A DNA stretch of 64,000 bases. It comes from UBA981 sp942490995. Its GTDB lineage: Bacteria; Pseudomonadota; Gammaproteobacteria; Ga0077536. Numbering within the stretch: the stretch's first letter is position 1; the number at the start of each line of letters is the position of its first letter. The stretch spans positions 62,001 to 126,000 of the forward strand of contig CALOBG010000021.1 in NCBI GenBank assembly GCA_942490995.1. The letters run 5' to 3'. Both the position numbers and the translations under genes were made by a program. Below the pieces are notes generated by a model. That model saw only the letters and a list, made by a program, of their open reading frames with translations. It was not told where the DNA came from and did not search any database. Positions 45,656 through 54,419 of the stretch are shown here, piece after piece.

Positions 45656-46138
45656 TCAGTTCGCGTTGACAGCGGTTTCGAGCGTGGCGATGTCGATCTT
45701 TTGCATGGTCATCATCGCGTCGAAAGCGCGCTTTGCCTTATTCCGGTCGGAGCTCGTCGTTAGGTCGAGTAGAAGCCTTGGCGTTATCTGCCAGGAGAAG
45801 CCCCAGCGGTCCTTGCACCAGCCGCAGGCGCTCTCGGTCCCGCCATTGCCAACGATTGCTTCCCAATAGCTGTCGGTCTGCGCCTGGTCGTCGGTAACGA
45901 CCATGAAACTGACCGCTTCGTTCGGCGTGAAGTTCGGCCCGCCATTCAGGCCGACGAACTTGCGCCCGAGCACGGTGAACTCGACGGTCAGTTCGTGACC
46001 TTCTTCGCCACCGGGAAAATCGCCGGGGGCGGTGTTGACCCGCTCGACACGGCTATCGGGAAACGTCGCGGCGTAGAATGCGGCCGCCTTGCTTGCTTCG
46101 CCGTGGTCGTACCACAGGCAGGTCACGAGATCAGTCAT
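45656..46138 (-). CDS. VOC family protein, PhnB-like
   Basis: A 160-residue VOC-fold protein of the PhnB/3-demethylubiquinone-9 3-methyltransferase-like group. It opens MTDLVTCLWYDHGEASKAAAFYAATFPDSRV, has GRKFVGLNGGPNFTPNEAVSFMV, and ends with WQITPRLLLDLTTSSDRNKAKRAFDAMMTMQKIDIATLE, a recognisable C-terminal block. It may act as a resistance or metabolic accessory protein. The start at 46138 has AAGGGAG upstream; the longer frame to 46198 is less likely. Confidence 0.88.
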   Translation of the reverse strand: MTDLVTCLWYDHGEASKAAAFYAATFPDSRVERVNTAPGDFPGGEEGHELTVEFTVLGRKFVGLNGGPNFTPNEAVSFMVVTDDQAQTDSYWEAIVGNGGTESACGWCKDRWGFSWQITPRLLLDLTTSSDRNKAKRAFDAMMTMQKIDIATLETAVNAN

Positions 46139-46244
46139 GGTCGAGTCACTCCCTTGGGCTGTTACCTGATCGTCGATCGAAATCGCTTGACCTGGCATTG
46201 AGATTTGCCAACTGCGCTCACGTCACGCCTCTGTTCAGTTCGCA

Positions 46245-46709
46245 TCAATTCCTAACTTCAGCAGCGACGTTCCAGGCAACGTTTGCGCCTGGCGCCAAGT
46301 CGACTGCCGCGCGGAACGTACCGTCCATATAGAACGGAGTGGATGAATGGTCGTGGACGATTTGCCATTCACTACCCCGCCGTCGGAAACACATTGTCGT
46401 GCGGAACCACAGATCCACTTCCTCCCCGTCCGTCTTGACCCCGCGCATGCGACTGAGCGCTGCGGCCCAGGCGATGTCGCCGTCGACGACAACATCGACG
46501 TCTGCGGCGTCGATCGTGACGGGCCCGTCCCAGGTGGCGAGCCAGGCGCGCGTGTCATCTCGAGAGAGACCGCGTGACGATAGTGGCGGTGCAAGGCTGT
46601 AGATCAGTGCGTCATCCGTGTAGCAGCCGACGATGGCGTCCGCGTCTTTGTCGCGGTGGGCCTGTCTCAGTCGCTGGCACAAGGCAATGATGTTGTTGCG
46701 TTCGGTCAT
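46245..46709 (-). CDS. SnoaL/NTF2-fold (SgcJ/EcaC-type) protein
   Basis: A 154-residue NTF2-like fold protein. It begins MTERNNIIALCQRLRQAHRDKDADAIVGCYTDD and has DGDIAWAAALSRM and RTTMCFRRRGSEWQIVHDHSSTPF near the C-terminus, the classic SnoaL-like/DUF4440 layout. These bind small ligands or act as isomerases. The start overlaps the TetR stop by 4 nt (ATGA) and has GGAG inside the TetR gene, so it is translationally coupled to the regulator. Its ligand is unknown. Confidence 0.85.
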   Translation of the reverse strand: MTERNNIIALCQRLRQAHRDKDADAIVGCYTDDALIYSLAPPLSSRGLSRDDTRAWLATWDGPVTIDAADVDVVVDGDIAWAAALSRMRGVKTDGEEVDLWFRTTMCFRRRGSEWQIVHDHSSTPFYMDGTFRAAVDLAPGANVAWNVAAEVRN

Positions 46710-47347
46710 GAGGATTCTCCGTGAAACGGCTTGGTCTGAAACAGCAGTTCGACATAGCGCCGCAGGTGATCGACGCTCTCGCGGGCGAGGTCGGGATCGC
46801 CGCTGGCCTTGGCGAGAATAAACGCGCCCTGCAGGACCGCCTGGGCGTGGCGGGCAAGGCTCGCCGGCGTCCAGTTCGCCTGGATACCGCGATTCGTCAT
46901 CGCCGCCCCGATATCCGCTTCGAGGGTAGCGGCGTGGCCGAGGATACTGGCGGCGCAGGCATCGCGGATCTCGGGTGATGTGTCGTACACCTCCTGAGTC
47001 ATGGTGCCCACGAGGCAGGTGAACTCGGCAAGGTCGCCGTCAATGATCGTTTTGCGAAAGTCGATGTAGCCGAGCACGCGTTCCAGAGGGTCTTGATGAG
47101 CGTGGTAGGGCGCGGTGCGGAAGAACTCGCCGGTCGTCTCAGCCCAGTACTCGGCCGCGGCGACGCCAAGGGCCTCCTTGCTCTTGAAGTTGTGAAAAAA
47201 CGCGCCTGATGTCACGCCCGCCGCCTGGCAGAGGTCGCTCACCGTGGTGTTTGTAAAGCCCTTCTGGCGGATTAGGTCCCTGGCGGCTTCAAGCAGCCGG
47301 GTACGGGCATCGCCGCGCTCGGGTTCCTGTTTGGTAGGTCTGGGCAT
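46706..47347 (-). CDS. TetR/AcrR family transcriptional regulator
   Basis: A 213-residue regulator. The helix-turn-helix lies at about residues 30-55 in TVSDLCQAAGVTSGAFFHNFKSKEALGV, and the C-terminal ligand-binding domain has TCLVGTMTQEVYDTSPEIRDAC. The start at 47347 is placed at MPRPTKQEP, next to a plausible promoter. It is the first gene of the minus-strand operon with SnoaL, VOC, SRPBCC, DUF1428 and VOC genes, which it probably represses until a small-molecule signal appears. The region is visibly less GC-rich than the neighbouring operons, which may indicate transfer. Confidence 0.92.
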   Translation of the reverse strand: MPRPTKQEPERGDARTRLLEAARDLIRQKGFTNTTVSDLCQAAGVTSGAFFHNFKSKEALGVAAAEYWAETTGEFFRTAPYHAHQDPLERVLGYIDFRKTIIDGDLAEFTCLVGTMTQEVYDTSPEIRDACAASILGHAATLEADIGAAMTNRGIQANWTPASLARHAQAVLQGAFILAKASGDPDLARESVDHLRRYVELLFQTKPFHGESS

Positions 47348-47353
47348 GGCTGA

Positions 47354-47383
47354 AAGATACAGATTAATTGGTATGTATGTCAA
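47354..47383 (-). promoter_or_regulatory. TetR promoter with overlapping palindromic operator
   Basis: On the minus strand, -35 TTGACA (47378-47383) and -10 TATCTT (47354-47359) with 18-nt spacing. Between and over them lies a 22-bp imperfect dyad centred on AATT (47357-47378) in which 6 of 9 outer half-site bases match. The start codon sits about 6 nt after the -10, so the transcript would be almost leaderless. The layout suggests autorepression. Confidence 0.5.
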
Positions 47384-47756
47384 CCATTGGTTTGACCGAG
47401 CTGCCGCCTGGGGCCCGATAGTCAGATTCTCTGCTGCGGCGAGCGATATAGCGCGTCAGCGACGAGGATAGCTGCCCCGGGCAAGCCGAAGATAAAGATC
47501 CGGCTGTCGACGCGGCGCAACCTGGGGGTATTTCGATTGCGGCATGAAAGCGCCCGCAAAAATACCCCCAGACGGGGTTGGTGGGGAATGTCAGGAACAG
47601 ATATTGGCGGTTGAGGGAATGCCTCGATTCGGACTAAAAGACGCACCCGATCCCGTATGACTCAGCCCGAATCACTGCCGGATCGAAAATCGAACTCAGC
47701 CTATTCTCTATGAATCAGCATGTTACGTTCAAAATTTTGTGAAGACGGGGTTTTCT
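47384..47756. other. intergenic region with a large hairpin
   Basis: Between the TetR promoter and the EthA-like gene end. No convincing gene is visible. The main feature is a perfect 12-bp inverted repeat (47522-47533 with 47560-47571). Confidence 0.5.
47522..47571. repeat. perfect 12-bp inverted repeat hairpin
   Basis: CTGGGGGTATTT and AAATACCCCCAG enclose 26 nt that contain a further TGCGG/CCGCA stem. No T-run follows. It may be a bidirectional terminator, a mobile-element relic or a binding site. Confidence 0.6.
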
Positions 47757-49271
47757 TCAGGCCGCCGATTTCCTTTCTGCGGTAGCTGCGGCGACTGCGG
47801 TCTCGGCAGGTGCCGGGTTCGTGAATTCCAGCGCGCCGTCCGCAATCGGCTGGTGACGGATGGTCTGTTTGTCGAGCGCGTAATTCTGCGTATTACGCCA
47901 CGGATCGCGATCGCCCTGCTTGGGAAACAGGTGCATGCCGCGGCGCATGTAGCCGGGTGAAAAATTTTCGATCATCAGGTGCGTGCCCATGCCTCGGTCT
48001 TCCGCGCGCAGGCGCGGCGTGCACTGGCTGACCCCGTGTTCGTCCATGTGATTGATCAACCGGCACACGTATTCGGCGACAAGTTCAGAGCGCAGCGTCC
48101 AGGAAGCATTGATGTAGCCGATGGTGTAAACAAGATTGGGCACATCGGAAAACATCATGCCTTTGTAGGAATACGTCTCCGGGAACTGAACCACCTCGCC
48201 GTCAACGCTGAATTCGGCGCCGCCGAGTACCTTCAGCTCGAGCCCGGTAGCGGAAACGATAATGTCCGCCTCCAGGGTCGCGCCCGACTTGAGCGCGATA
48301 CCCTCGGCCGTGAACCGTTCGATTTCGTCGGTGACGACGTCGGCCTTGCCGGCCTTGATCGCTTCGAACAGGTCGGCATCCGGTACCAGGCACAGGCGCT
48401 GGTCCCAGGGGTTGTAGCGCGGCGTGAAGTGCTTTTCGACGTCGTAGTCGGGCCCGAGATGTTTGCGCAACAGGCCGAGTAACTGGCGTTTGACCTTGTC
48501 CGGATTAACTCGCGTCTGTTTGTACACGTAGCGCTGGAATTCGACGTTTTTCCAGCGGATCAATCGATAAGCAAGTTTCTCGGGCAACAGCTTGCGCAGG
48601 ATGCCGGCGACCTTGTCTTCGGCCGGCATCGACACCACCCAGGTCGGTGACCGCTGCAGCATGGTGACTTTGGCCGCGCTCGCTGCCATTGCCGGCACCA
48701 GCGTCATGGCGGTCGCGCCGCTACCGATGATAACCACCCGCTTGCCGCTGTAATCGAGATCTTCGGGCCATTGCTGAGGATGGACCACGCGGCCGGCGAA
48801 CGCGTCGCGATCGGCAAACTCCGGCTCATACCCGTGGCTGTAATTGTAGTACCCGCTGCACACGAACAGCATGGTGCAGCTGACCTGGCCGCGCTCACCG
48901 CCAGTCGCGGCGGCGGTAGTTATGGTCCAGCGGCTGTCGGCGCTCGACCATGCCGCGGATTCCATGCGCTGCCCGAAGCGGATGTGCTCGAGCAGGCCGC
49001 GCTCAGCGGCCGCCTCCCTGACATAGGCGAGGATCGACGGACCATCGGCAATCGCCTTCGGATCGAGCCACGGCTTGGAGTCGTAGCCCATGGTGTACAT
49101 ATCACTGTCGGAACGGATGCCGGGATAGCGAAACAGATCCCAGGTTCCGCCGATGCTGTCGCGCGCTTCGAGGATGGCAAATGATTTGCCCGGGCACTTG
49201 TCCTGCAGTTGGCGAGCCGCTCCGATACCGGACAAACCGGCCCCAACAATGATGACGTCAAAATGGTCCAT
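47757..49271 (-). CDS. EthA-like Baeyer-Villiger/flavin monooxygenase
   Basis: A 504-residue FAD/NADPH monooxygenase. The N-terminal Rossmann motif is VIIVGAGLSGIGAA. The fingerprint FAGRVVHPQQW satisfies FxGxxxHxxxW, and VIIGSGATAMTLVPAM is the NADPH site. SIGGTWDLFRYPGIRSDSDMYTMGY closely resembles the EthA-type branch of BVMOs, which oxidise ketones and thioamides. The start at 49271 is fixed by the fold. An acyl-CoA-dehydrogenase-like flavoprotein gene lies 69 nt upstream on the same strand. Substrate unknown; the other BVMO in the window (37852) belongs to the cyclohexanone monooxygenase-like branch. Confidence 0.93.
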   Translation of the reverse strand: MDHFDVIIVGAGLSGIGAARQLQDKCPGKSFAILEARDSIGGTWDLFRYPGIRSDSDMYTMGYDSKPWLDPKAIADGPSILAYVREAAAERGLLEHIRFGQRMESAAWSSADSRWTITTAAATGGERGQVSCTMLFVCSGYYNYSHGYEPEFADRDAFAGRVVHPQQWPEDLDYSGKRVVIIGSGATAMTLVPAMAASAAKVTMLQRSPTWVVSMPAEDKVAGILRKLLPEKLAYRLIRWKNVEFQRYVYKQTRVNPDKVKRQLLGLLRKHLGPDYDVEKHFTPRYNPWDQRLCLVPDADLFEAIKAGKADVVTDEIERFTAEGIALKSGATLEADIIVSATGLELKVLGGAEFSVDGEVVQFPETYSYKGMMFSDVPNLVYTIGYINASWTLRSELVAEYVCRLINHMDEHGVSQCTPRLRAEDRGMGTHLMIENFSPGYMRRGMHLFPKQGDRDPWRNTQNYALDKQTIRHQPIADGALEFTNPAPAETAVAAATAERKSAA

Positions 49272-49340
49272 TAAGCTGCTCCGAATCGAATTCCACGCCG
49301 GTCGCAACATGATAACCCGACCCGGCCGGTACGGGCCCTG

Positions 49341-50546
49341 CTAGAACGGATTATTTGACTCCAGGCCCAGCGATATCCGCCCCAGTTGTTCGGAAATGCG
49401 ATCGACGTGCCCGTTGATATGCAGCGGCATGGCCTGAAAATCGCGATAGCGCCGCTCGAAATCGGTGCCCTCGCGCAAGCCATTGCCACCGAGCACGCGC
49501 AGGATCAACCCCATCGCTTCGTCACACAACATCACCGCCTGCATGCCGGCCGCGGTCTGGCGGAAATAGTCTGCTTCCACCGGCATGGCGGTAGCGGCAA
49601 TGCGCGCATCGGTTTCAACCAGGGCGGCGTAGACGGTATCGGTGGCGGCGTTGATCAACGCGCCGGCGCGACCGAGATTGACGTGGATGGTCGGTCGTTC
49701 AACCATTCTGGTTCCGAAAATCGCAATCCGATCGCGAATGCCGGCTGCGGTTTCCAGCAGCGAAATCTCCGCTACCCCGGTAGCCATCGCGCCCAGCCAC
49801 AACACCGATAATGCAACCCAGTCCTCACGGTAGCGCTGATTGATCATCGGGTGTTGCGGATCGCGGAACGGTACCCGGTACTTCGGCGGCCACGGTACAA
49901 CCCGCGCGCTCGGCACCGCCAACTGGTCGTAATAAATGTGATCGGTGGCGCTGGCGCGGACACTCATCGCGTCCCAGGTCGGATCGATACGCACGCGCGG
50001 ATCACGCAGGTCGGCAAGCGTGAACTGCGGTGTCGCGGCGCTGTCTTCGTTGAATACAACGCCGGCCCATTCGGCATAGCGCGCGCCGGAGCCAAACGCC
50101 GCGACGCCGCTCAGCAGGGTTTCGTCCTCGACTACCGTAGCGGCAACTTTCGACGCTGCCCCGGCCGGGAAACACACCCACTCATGGCGGGAAACCAGCT
50201 GACCGAGAAAATCGCTATGCCGGGGTCCCAGCAACCCGGCGAAATGGTGAAAGGTGCACAAATGATTCCACAGACACCAGGCGGTCGAGGTACAGGCCTG
50301 CGCGAGAGCGCGCAGCTCGTTTGCTATCGCAACCATGCTGCCGTCGAGTCCCGCGATCTCGGCACTGGCGGACAGGCGCATGATGTCATTGGCCTTGAGG
50401 GCGTCGATCACCCCGGCGTCGACCGAGCGGCTGGCATCGGCGGCCGCTGCCTGTGCCGCTATCTGCTCCAGCAACGGGGCCAGGTACCGCGCATCGTCCC
50501 ACAGGCGACCTCGAGGTGATGGACGCCCATCGCTGGCCTGGTTCAT
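49341..50546 (-). CDS. acyl-CoA dehydrogenase-fold flavin monooxygenase-like protein (HsaA/DszC type)
   Basis: A 401-residue protein with an acyl-CoA dehydrogenase fold but monooxygenase-type features. The N-terminal helices carry ALAQACTSTAWCLWNHLCTFHHFAGLLG, like HsaA and DszC flavin-dependent hydroxylases. The middle domain has SGVAAFGSGARYAEWAGVV, and the C-terminus has RVLGGNGLREGTDFERRYRDFQAMPLHINGH. It is therefore more likely a reduced-flavin hydroxylase than a desaturase. ATG 50546 has GAGGGAATATCC upstream. Together with the EthA-like gene it may form an oxidative unit for an alicyclic or aromatic substrate. No flavin reductase gene is adjacent. Confidence 0.82.
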   Translation of the reverse strand: MNQASDGRPSPRGRLWDDARYLAPLLEQIAAQAAAADASRSVDAGVIDALKANDIMRLSASAEIAGLDGSMVAIANELRALAQACTSTAWCLWNHLCTFHHFAGLLGPRHSDFLGQLVSRHEWVCFPAGAASKVAATVVEDETLLSGVAAFGSGARYAEWAGVVFNEDSAATPQFTLADLRDPRVRIDPTWDAMSVRASATDHIYYDQLAVPSARVVPWPPKYRVPFRDPQHPMINQRYREDWVALSVLWLGAMATGVAEISLLETAAGIRDRIAIFGTRMVERPTIHVNLGRAGALINAATDTVYAALVETDARIAATAMPVEADYFRQTAAGMQAVMLCDEAMGLILRVLGGNGLREGTDFERRYRDFQAMPLHINGHVDRISEQLGRISLGLESNNPF

Positions 50547-50621
50547 GGATATTCCCTCGTTGACGTCGTGGACGACGGATCCTACCAGCCGTTGAATGGC
50601 CAGCGGCAGGAGATGGGTTAG

Positions 50622-50720
50622 CCCGGTGGTTAAAACCGTGAGCCGGGAAAGCCACGCGCAAGGCGCAGGCGAACCCGCAACGCCGCGCACGACCTCCGCA
50701 GTAGTTTTTCACCAGCCTGG
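50622..50720 (-). repeat. palindromic repeat copy D (short form, 99 bp)
   Basis: Opposite orientation to copies A-C. The right terminus GTTTTTCACCAGCCTG (50705-50720) is intact; the left terminus (GCCCGGTGGTTAAAAC) is degraded. Its interior is closest to copy A. Tandem with copy E after 2 bp. Confidence 0.85.
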
Positions 50721-50722
50721 GC

Positions 50723-50864
50723 AGGCTGGTCAAAAGCGTAGCGAGGGAAGGTCGGGCGCAAGGCGCGGGCGAGACGAGGACCGGAGTTTATGCGGATAAA
50801 TGAGGACCGCAGGCGAGTCCGCAACGCCGCGCACGACCTCCGCAGTAGTTTTTCACCAGCCTGA
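50723..50864 (-). repeat. palindromic repeat copy E (long form, 142 bp)
   Basis: Same orientation as copy D, separated by 2 bp. The right terminus is identical to that of D; the left terminus reads CAGGCTGGTCAAAAGC. Carries the internal segment of about 45 bp seen in B and C. Its end lies 40 nt before the downstream LLM gene start. Confidence 0.88.
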
Positions 50865-50904
50865 TAGACTCACACTCAGATCCCAAGCCGCTCGGAGACA
50901 GGAT

Positions 50905-51909
50905 ATGAAAGCCGATGCCGTTATCAGTACGGACCTCGAACGGTGCGCGGCCGAGGCCCAAGAGCTCGAAGCACTCGGCTTTGCCGGCGTCAAATCGATC
51001 GAAACCGCGCACGATCCGTTTCTACCCCTGCTGCTGGCCGCGCAGCGCACCCGGTCGGTCGATCTCATCACCGGCATAGCCGTGGCCTTTGCCCGCTCGC
51101 CGATGATCATGGCGAACCTCGGGCACGACCTCAACGCTGCTGCACACGGCCGCTTCGTGCTCGGCCTCGGTTCACAGATCCGGCCGCACATCACACGGCG
51201 CTTTTCCATGCCGTGGTCGGCGCCGGCGGCGCGTATGCGCGAATTCATCCTCGCCATGCGCGCGATCTGGAACTGCTGGTACCACGGCGAGCCGCTGAAC
51301 TTCAGCGGCGAGTTCTATACCCATACCTTGATGACGCCGTTTTTTACCCCGACCAACACCGAGTTTGGTCCGCCACGGGTCCATCTCGCCGCGGTCGGAC
51401 CGCTGATGACCGAGGTCGCGGGCGAGGTTGCCGATGGCCTGCTGGTGCATGGCTTTACCACCGAGACCTATCTGCGTGAGGTAACGTTGCCGGCACTCGA
51501 CCGCGGGCTCGCACGCTCGCAGCGATCGCGCGCCGATGTCGAAATCTCCTATCCGGTTTTTACGGTTAGCGGTCGCGACGAACAGGAATTACGCCGGGCG
51601 AGGAGCAAAATGCGCGAACAGATCGCGTTCTACGGGTCGACCCCGGCCTACAAACCGGTCCTTGACTCGATTGGTGCGGGCGAGCTGCAGCCGCAGTTGA
51701 ACGCGCTGTCCAAGCAGGGACGCTGGCAGGCGATGGGTGAATTGATCGACGACGCCTTGCTTGAACAATTCGCGGTCTGCGGGGAGCCCGGCCAGGTGGC
51801 GCGGGACATTCGCCGACGCTTCGGCGATATCGTCGATCGTACCGCCGCCGCCTATGCGGAACTCGATCGAGCACAGCGTATCGAATTCCTCGAAGCGTTG
51901 TCCGCATAA
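50905..51909 (+). CDS. LLM class F420-dependent oxidoreductase (TIGR03617-like)
   Basis: A 334-residue luciferase-like oxidoreductase resembling the TIGR03617 group. Key blocks are AQELEALGFAGVKSIETAHDPFLPLLLAA, TGIAVAFARSPMIMANLGHDLN, GRFVLGLGSQIRPHITRRFSMPW (the flavin/F420 pocket) and PRVHLAAVGPLMTEVAGEVADGLLVHGFTTETYLREV. It should bind the deazaflavin F420 or FMN and act on a small substrate. ATG 50905 has GGAGACAGGAT upstream at good spacing. The tandem repeat pair D/E lies immediately upstream, in its presumed promoter region. Confidence 0.9.
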   Translation: MKADAVISTDLERCAAEAQELEALGFAGVKSIETAHDPFLPLLLAAQRTRSVDLITGIAVAFARSPMIMANLGHDLNAAAHGRFVLGLGSQIRPHITRRFSMPWSAPAARMREFILAMRAIWNCWYHGEPLNFSGEFYTHTLMTPFFTPTNTEFGPPRVHLAAVGPLMTEVAGEVADGLLVHGFTTETYLREVTLPALDRGLARSQRSRADVEISYPVFTVSGRDEQELRRARSKMREQIAFYGSTPAYKPVLDSIGAGELQPQLNALSKQGRWQAMGELIDDALLEQFAVCGEPGQVARDIRRRFGDIVDRTAAAYAELDRAQRIEFLEALSA

Positions 51910-51958
51910 CCTACCCACTATCCGACCGACGATTTTTCAGAACGGGATCCGAATTATC

Positions 51959-52744
51959 ATGTTGCCACGATCGTTTTCCGCGCTGCTGGTTCTTCTGATC
52001 CTGGTCGGCTGCGCAACCAGCCCGACCGGGCGCACGCAGCTGCTGGTGGTGTCGGAACAAAGCGCAATTGCCGCGTCCGGGCAGGCCTACACCGAAATGC
52101 TGGCGCCGCTGCGTGAAGAAAACCGCATCGACACCGACCCTGCGCTAAACCAACGCGCCCAGGGCATCGTCAAGCGGCTCATCCCGCAGGCCGTCGCGAT
52201 GCGCCCGGACACGCAGAACTGGGGATGGGATCTGAAAATCATCGACGATCCGAAAAACGTTAATGCCTGGGCCATGGCGGGCGGCAAAATGGCGCTCTAT
52301 GGCGGTCTGGTCAAAATTCTTGCGCCCAGTGACGATGAACTGGCCCAGGTACTCGCTCATGAAATCGCCCATGCGCTGGCCAAACATTCAGCGGAGAAAA
52401 TGTCGGTCTCGGCGGCAACCAACGTTGGCATGCAAAGCATCGCCGTGGCGACCGGTGGCTCGCCGATCGCCATGCAGGGCAGCGCGCTGCTCGCGGCCTT
52501 GGCGCTGTCGTTACCGAACAGTCGCGCGATGGAAACCGAAGCCGATCGCATCGGCATCGAACTTGCGGCCCGGGCCGGCTTCGACCCGCGCGCGGCGGTC
52601 ACGCTATGGGACAAGATGGCCGCGGCCGGCGGCGGCGCGCCACCACAATTTCTGAGTACGCACCCCAACGCCGCGACGCGTAAAACTACCCTGCAGGCGC
52701 TGGTGCCCTCGATGCTGCCACTCTACGAACAGGCGCGACGCTGA
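51959..52744 (+). CDS. M48 family metallopeptidase lipoprotein (BepA/LoiP-like)
   Basis: A 261-residue lipoprotein. The signal peptide ends in a lipobox LVGC (Cys18), so the protein is anchored by a lipid in the outer or inner membrane facing the periplasm. The zinc motif HEIAH (134-138) and ETEADRIG, the third ligand, define M48 peptidases. STHPNAATRKTTL near the C-terminus is typical of the BepA/LoiP type. It should degrade or help fold envelope proteins. The long frame from 51761 is spurious; the fold fixes ATG at 51959. The frameshifted acyl-CoA ligase starts eight bases after its stop. Confidence 0.92.
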   Translation: MLPRSFSALLVLLILVGCATSPTGRTQLLVVSEQSAIAASGQAYTEMLAPLREENRIDTDPALNQRAQGIVKRLIPQAVAMRPDTQNWGWDLKIIDDPKNVNAWAMAGGKMALYGGLVKILAPSDDELAQVLAHEIAHALAKHSAEKMSVSAATNVGMQSIAVATGGSPIAMQGSALLAALALSLPNSRAMETEADRIGIELAARAGFDPRAAVTLWDKMAAAGGGAPPQFLSTHPNAATRKTTLQALVPSMLPLYEQARR

Positions 52745-52752
52745 GGGTGGTG

Positions 52753-54391
52753 ATGGTGCTCGGCGCACCCGATCGCGCAGCACTGCGCGAATCCTATTGG
52801 CCGGCGACGCACGAGGTCGCATTGCTTGATACGACCTGTGGCGGGGTCCTGCGACAGGCCGCGGCGGCGACCCCGAACCAGATCGCACTGATCGACGCCG
52901 ACGCACCACCCGGGAGCACGGCGTCGCTGGACTTACAGCGCCTTGCTCGCCGATGCCGAAGCCACGGCTCGCGCGCTGCTGACCCGCTTCGAACCCGGTA
53001 CGCATATCGCGCTATGGGCCGCCAACTGCCCCGACTGGATCATCCTCCAGTACGGACTGGCGCTCGCCGGTATGGTGCTGGTGACCGTCAATCCCGCCTA
53101 CCGTGCCGCGGAACTCGCCTATGTACTACGCCAGTCGCGGGCACGCGCAATCATCCACCAGGCTGCCTACCGCGGCCTCGACATGCGCGCCGCGGTCGCC
53201 GAGGCCAGCCGCGCAGAGGGTGTCGAACTCGCGCTAACGCTGTGTCTCGATGAGCTGCCGGACTTCCTTGCCGCCGCCGCTCAGGGCGCGGCGCTACCGA
53301 GCGTCGACCCGCGCAGCGCCGCAATGATCCAATACACCTCCGGCACCACCGGCCAGCCCAAGGGTGCCCAGCTCAACCACTACTCTATAACCAACAATGC
53401 CCGCTTCATGGCACTGTTAAAAAACCTCGACAGCCGCACCGTTAACCTCGCCGTCGCGCCGCTGTTTCATACTGCCGGTTGCGTCGGCGGCGTGCTCGGC
53501 GCGGTACAGACCGGCAGCACATTGTTGCTGCCCTCAAGCTTTGATGCCGATTCCATGCTCGACCTGATCGAAAGCGAAGGCGTGACCTACACCTTCGCGG
53601 TACCGACCATGCTGATCGCGATGCTCGCCGCGCAGGCGGCCAGGCCGCGCGACCTGTCGAGTCTCGAAACAGTGTTCTCGGGCGGGGCAATCGTACCGAT
53701 CGAGGTCGTACGGCGGGTGGAAAAGGAGTTCGACGTACGCCTCATCATCGGTTACGGACAGACCGAAACCTCACCGGCAATTACCCACACCCGGCTCGAC
53801 GACAGTGCCCGCGACAAAAGCGAAACGATCGGTTACGCGATCCCGCAGACCGAAATAAAAATCATCGACCCGGAAAGCGGCGCGACCCTGCCTGTCGATA
53901 CCCCCGGCGAACTCTGTACGCGCGGTTTCCTGGTCATGATGGGCTATTACGCTATGCCCGAAGCAACCGCGCAGACCATCGACCGTGAAGGCTGGCTGCA
54001 TACCGGCGACTTATGCACTATGGATGCACGCGGTTATTGCCGTATTACCGGTCGACTGAAGGACATGATCATCCGCGGCGGTGAAAACATTTATCCGCGC
54101 GAAATCGAGGAACTGCTCTACACCCATCCCGCCGTCGCCGAAGTGGCGGTGATTGCGATCCGCGACGACTACTGGGGCGAGGAAGTCGGCGCAGTGCTCA
54201 GTTTCGAGTCCGGACAGACCGCCGACAGCGACAGTCTGCGCCAGTTTACTGCCGCTGCGCTGGCTCGCCACAAGGTGCCGAAACACTGGTTCGCGATGCC
54301 GTCGATACCGACCACCGCCTCGGGTAAGCTGCAGAAATTCCGACTCGTAGAAATGTTCGAGAGCGGTGCGCTGGAAACTTATCGCTTGTAG
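52753..54391 (+). pseudogene. acyl-CoA ligase (AMP-binding) interrupted by a frameshift
   Basis: An acyl-CoA synthetase of the long- or medium-chain fatty acyl class. The N-terminal 50-odd residues (GAPDRAALRESYWPATHE, then GGVLRQAAAATPNQIALIDA) lie in one frame. From WTYSALLADAEATARALL onward, the rest is in the next frame; the shift lies near 52892-52927. Intact, it would be about 546 residues with normal motifs: IQYTSGTTGQPKGAQLNH, GYGQTETSP, HTGDLCTMDARGYCRITGRLKDMIIRGGENIYPREIEE and TTASGKLQKF. Either a real frameshift or a sequencing error; a shortened protein could start at TTG 52943. The start at ATG 52753 follows GAGGG. Confidence 0.85.
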
Positions 54392-54419
54392 GCGGCGGGT
54401 GCGTCGCGACCCGATCAAC

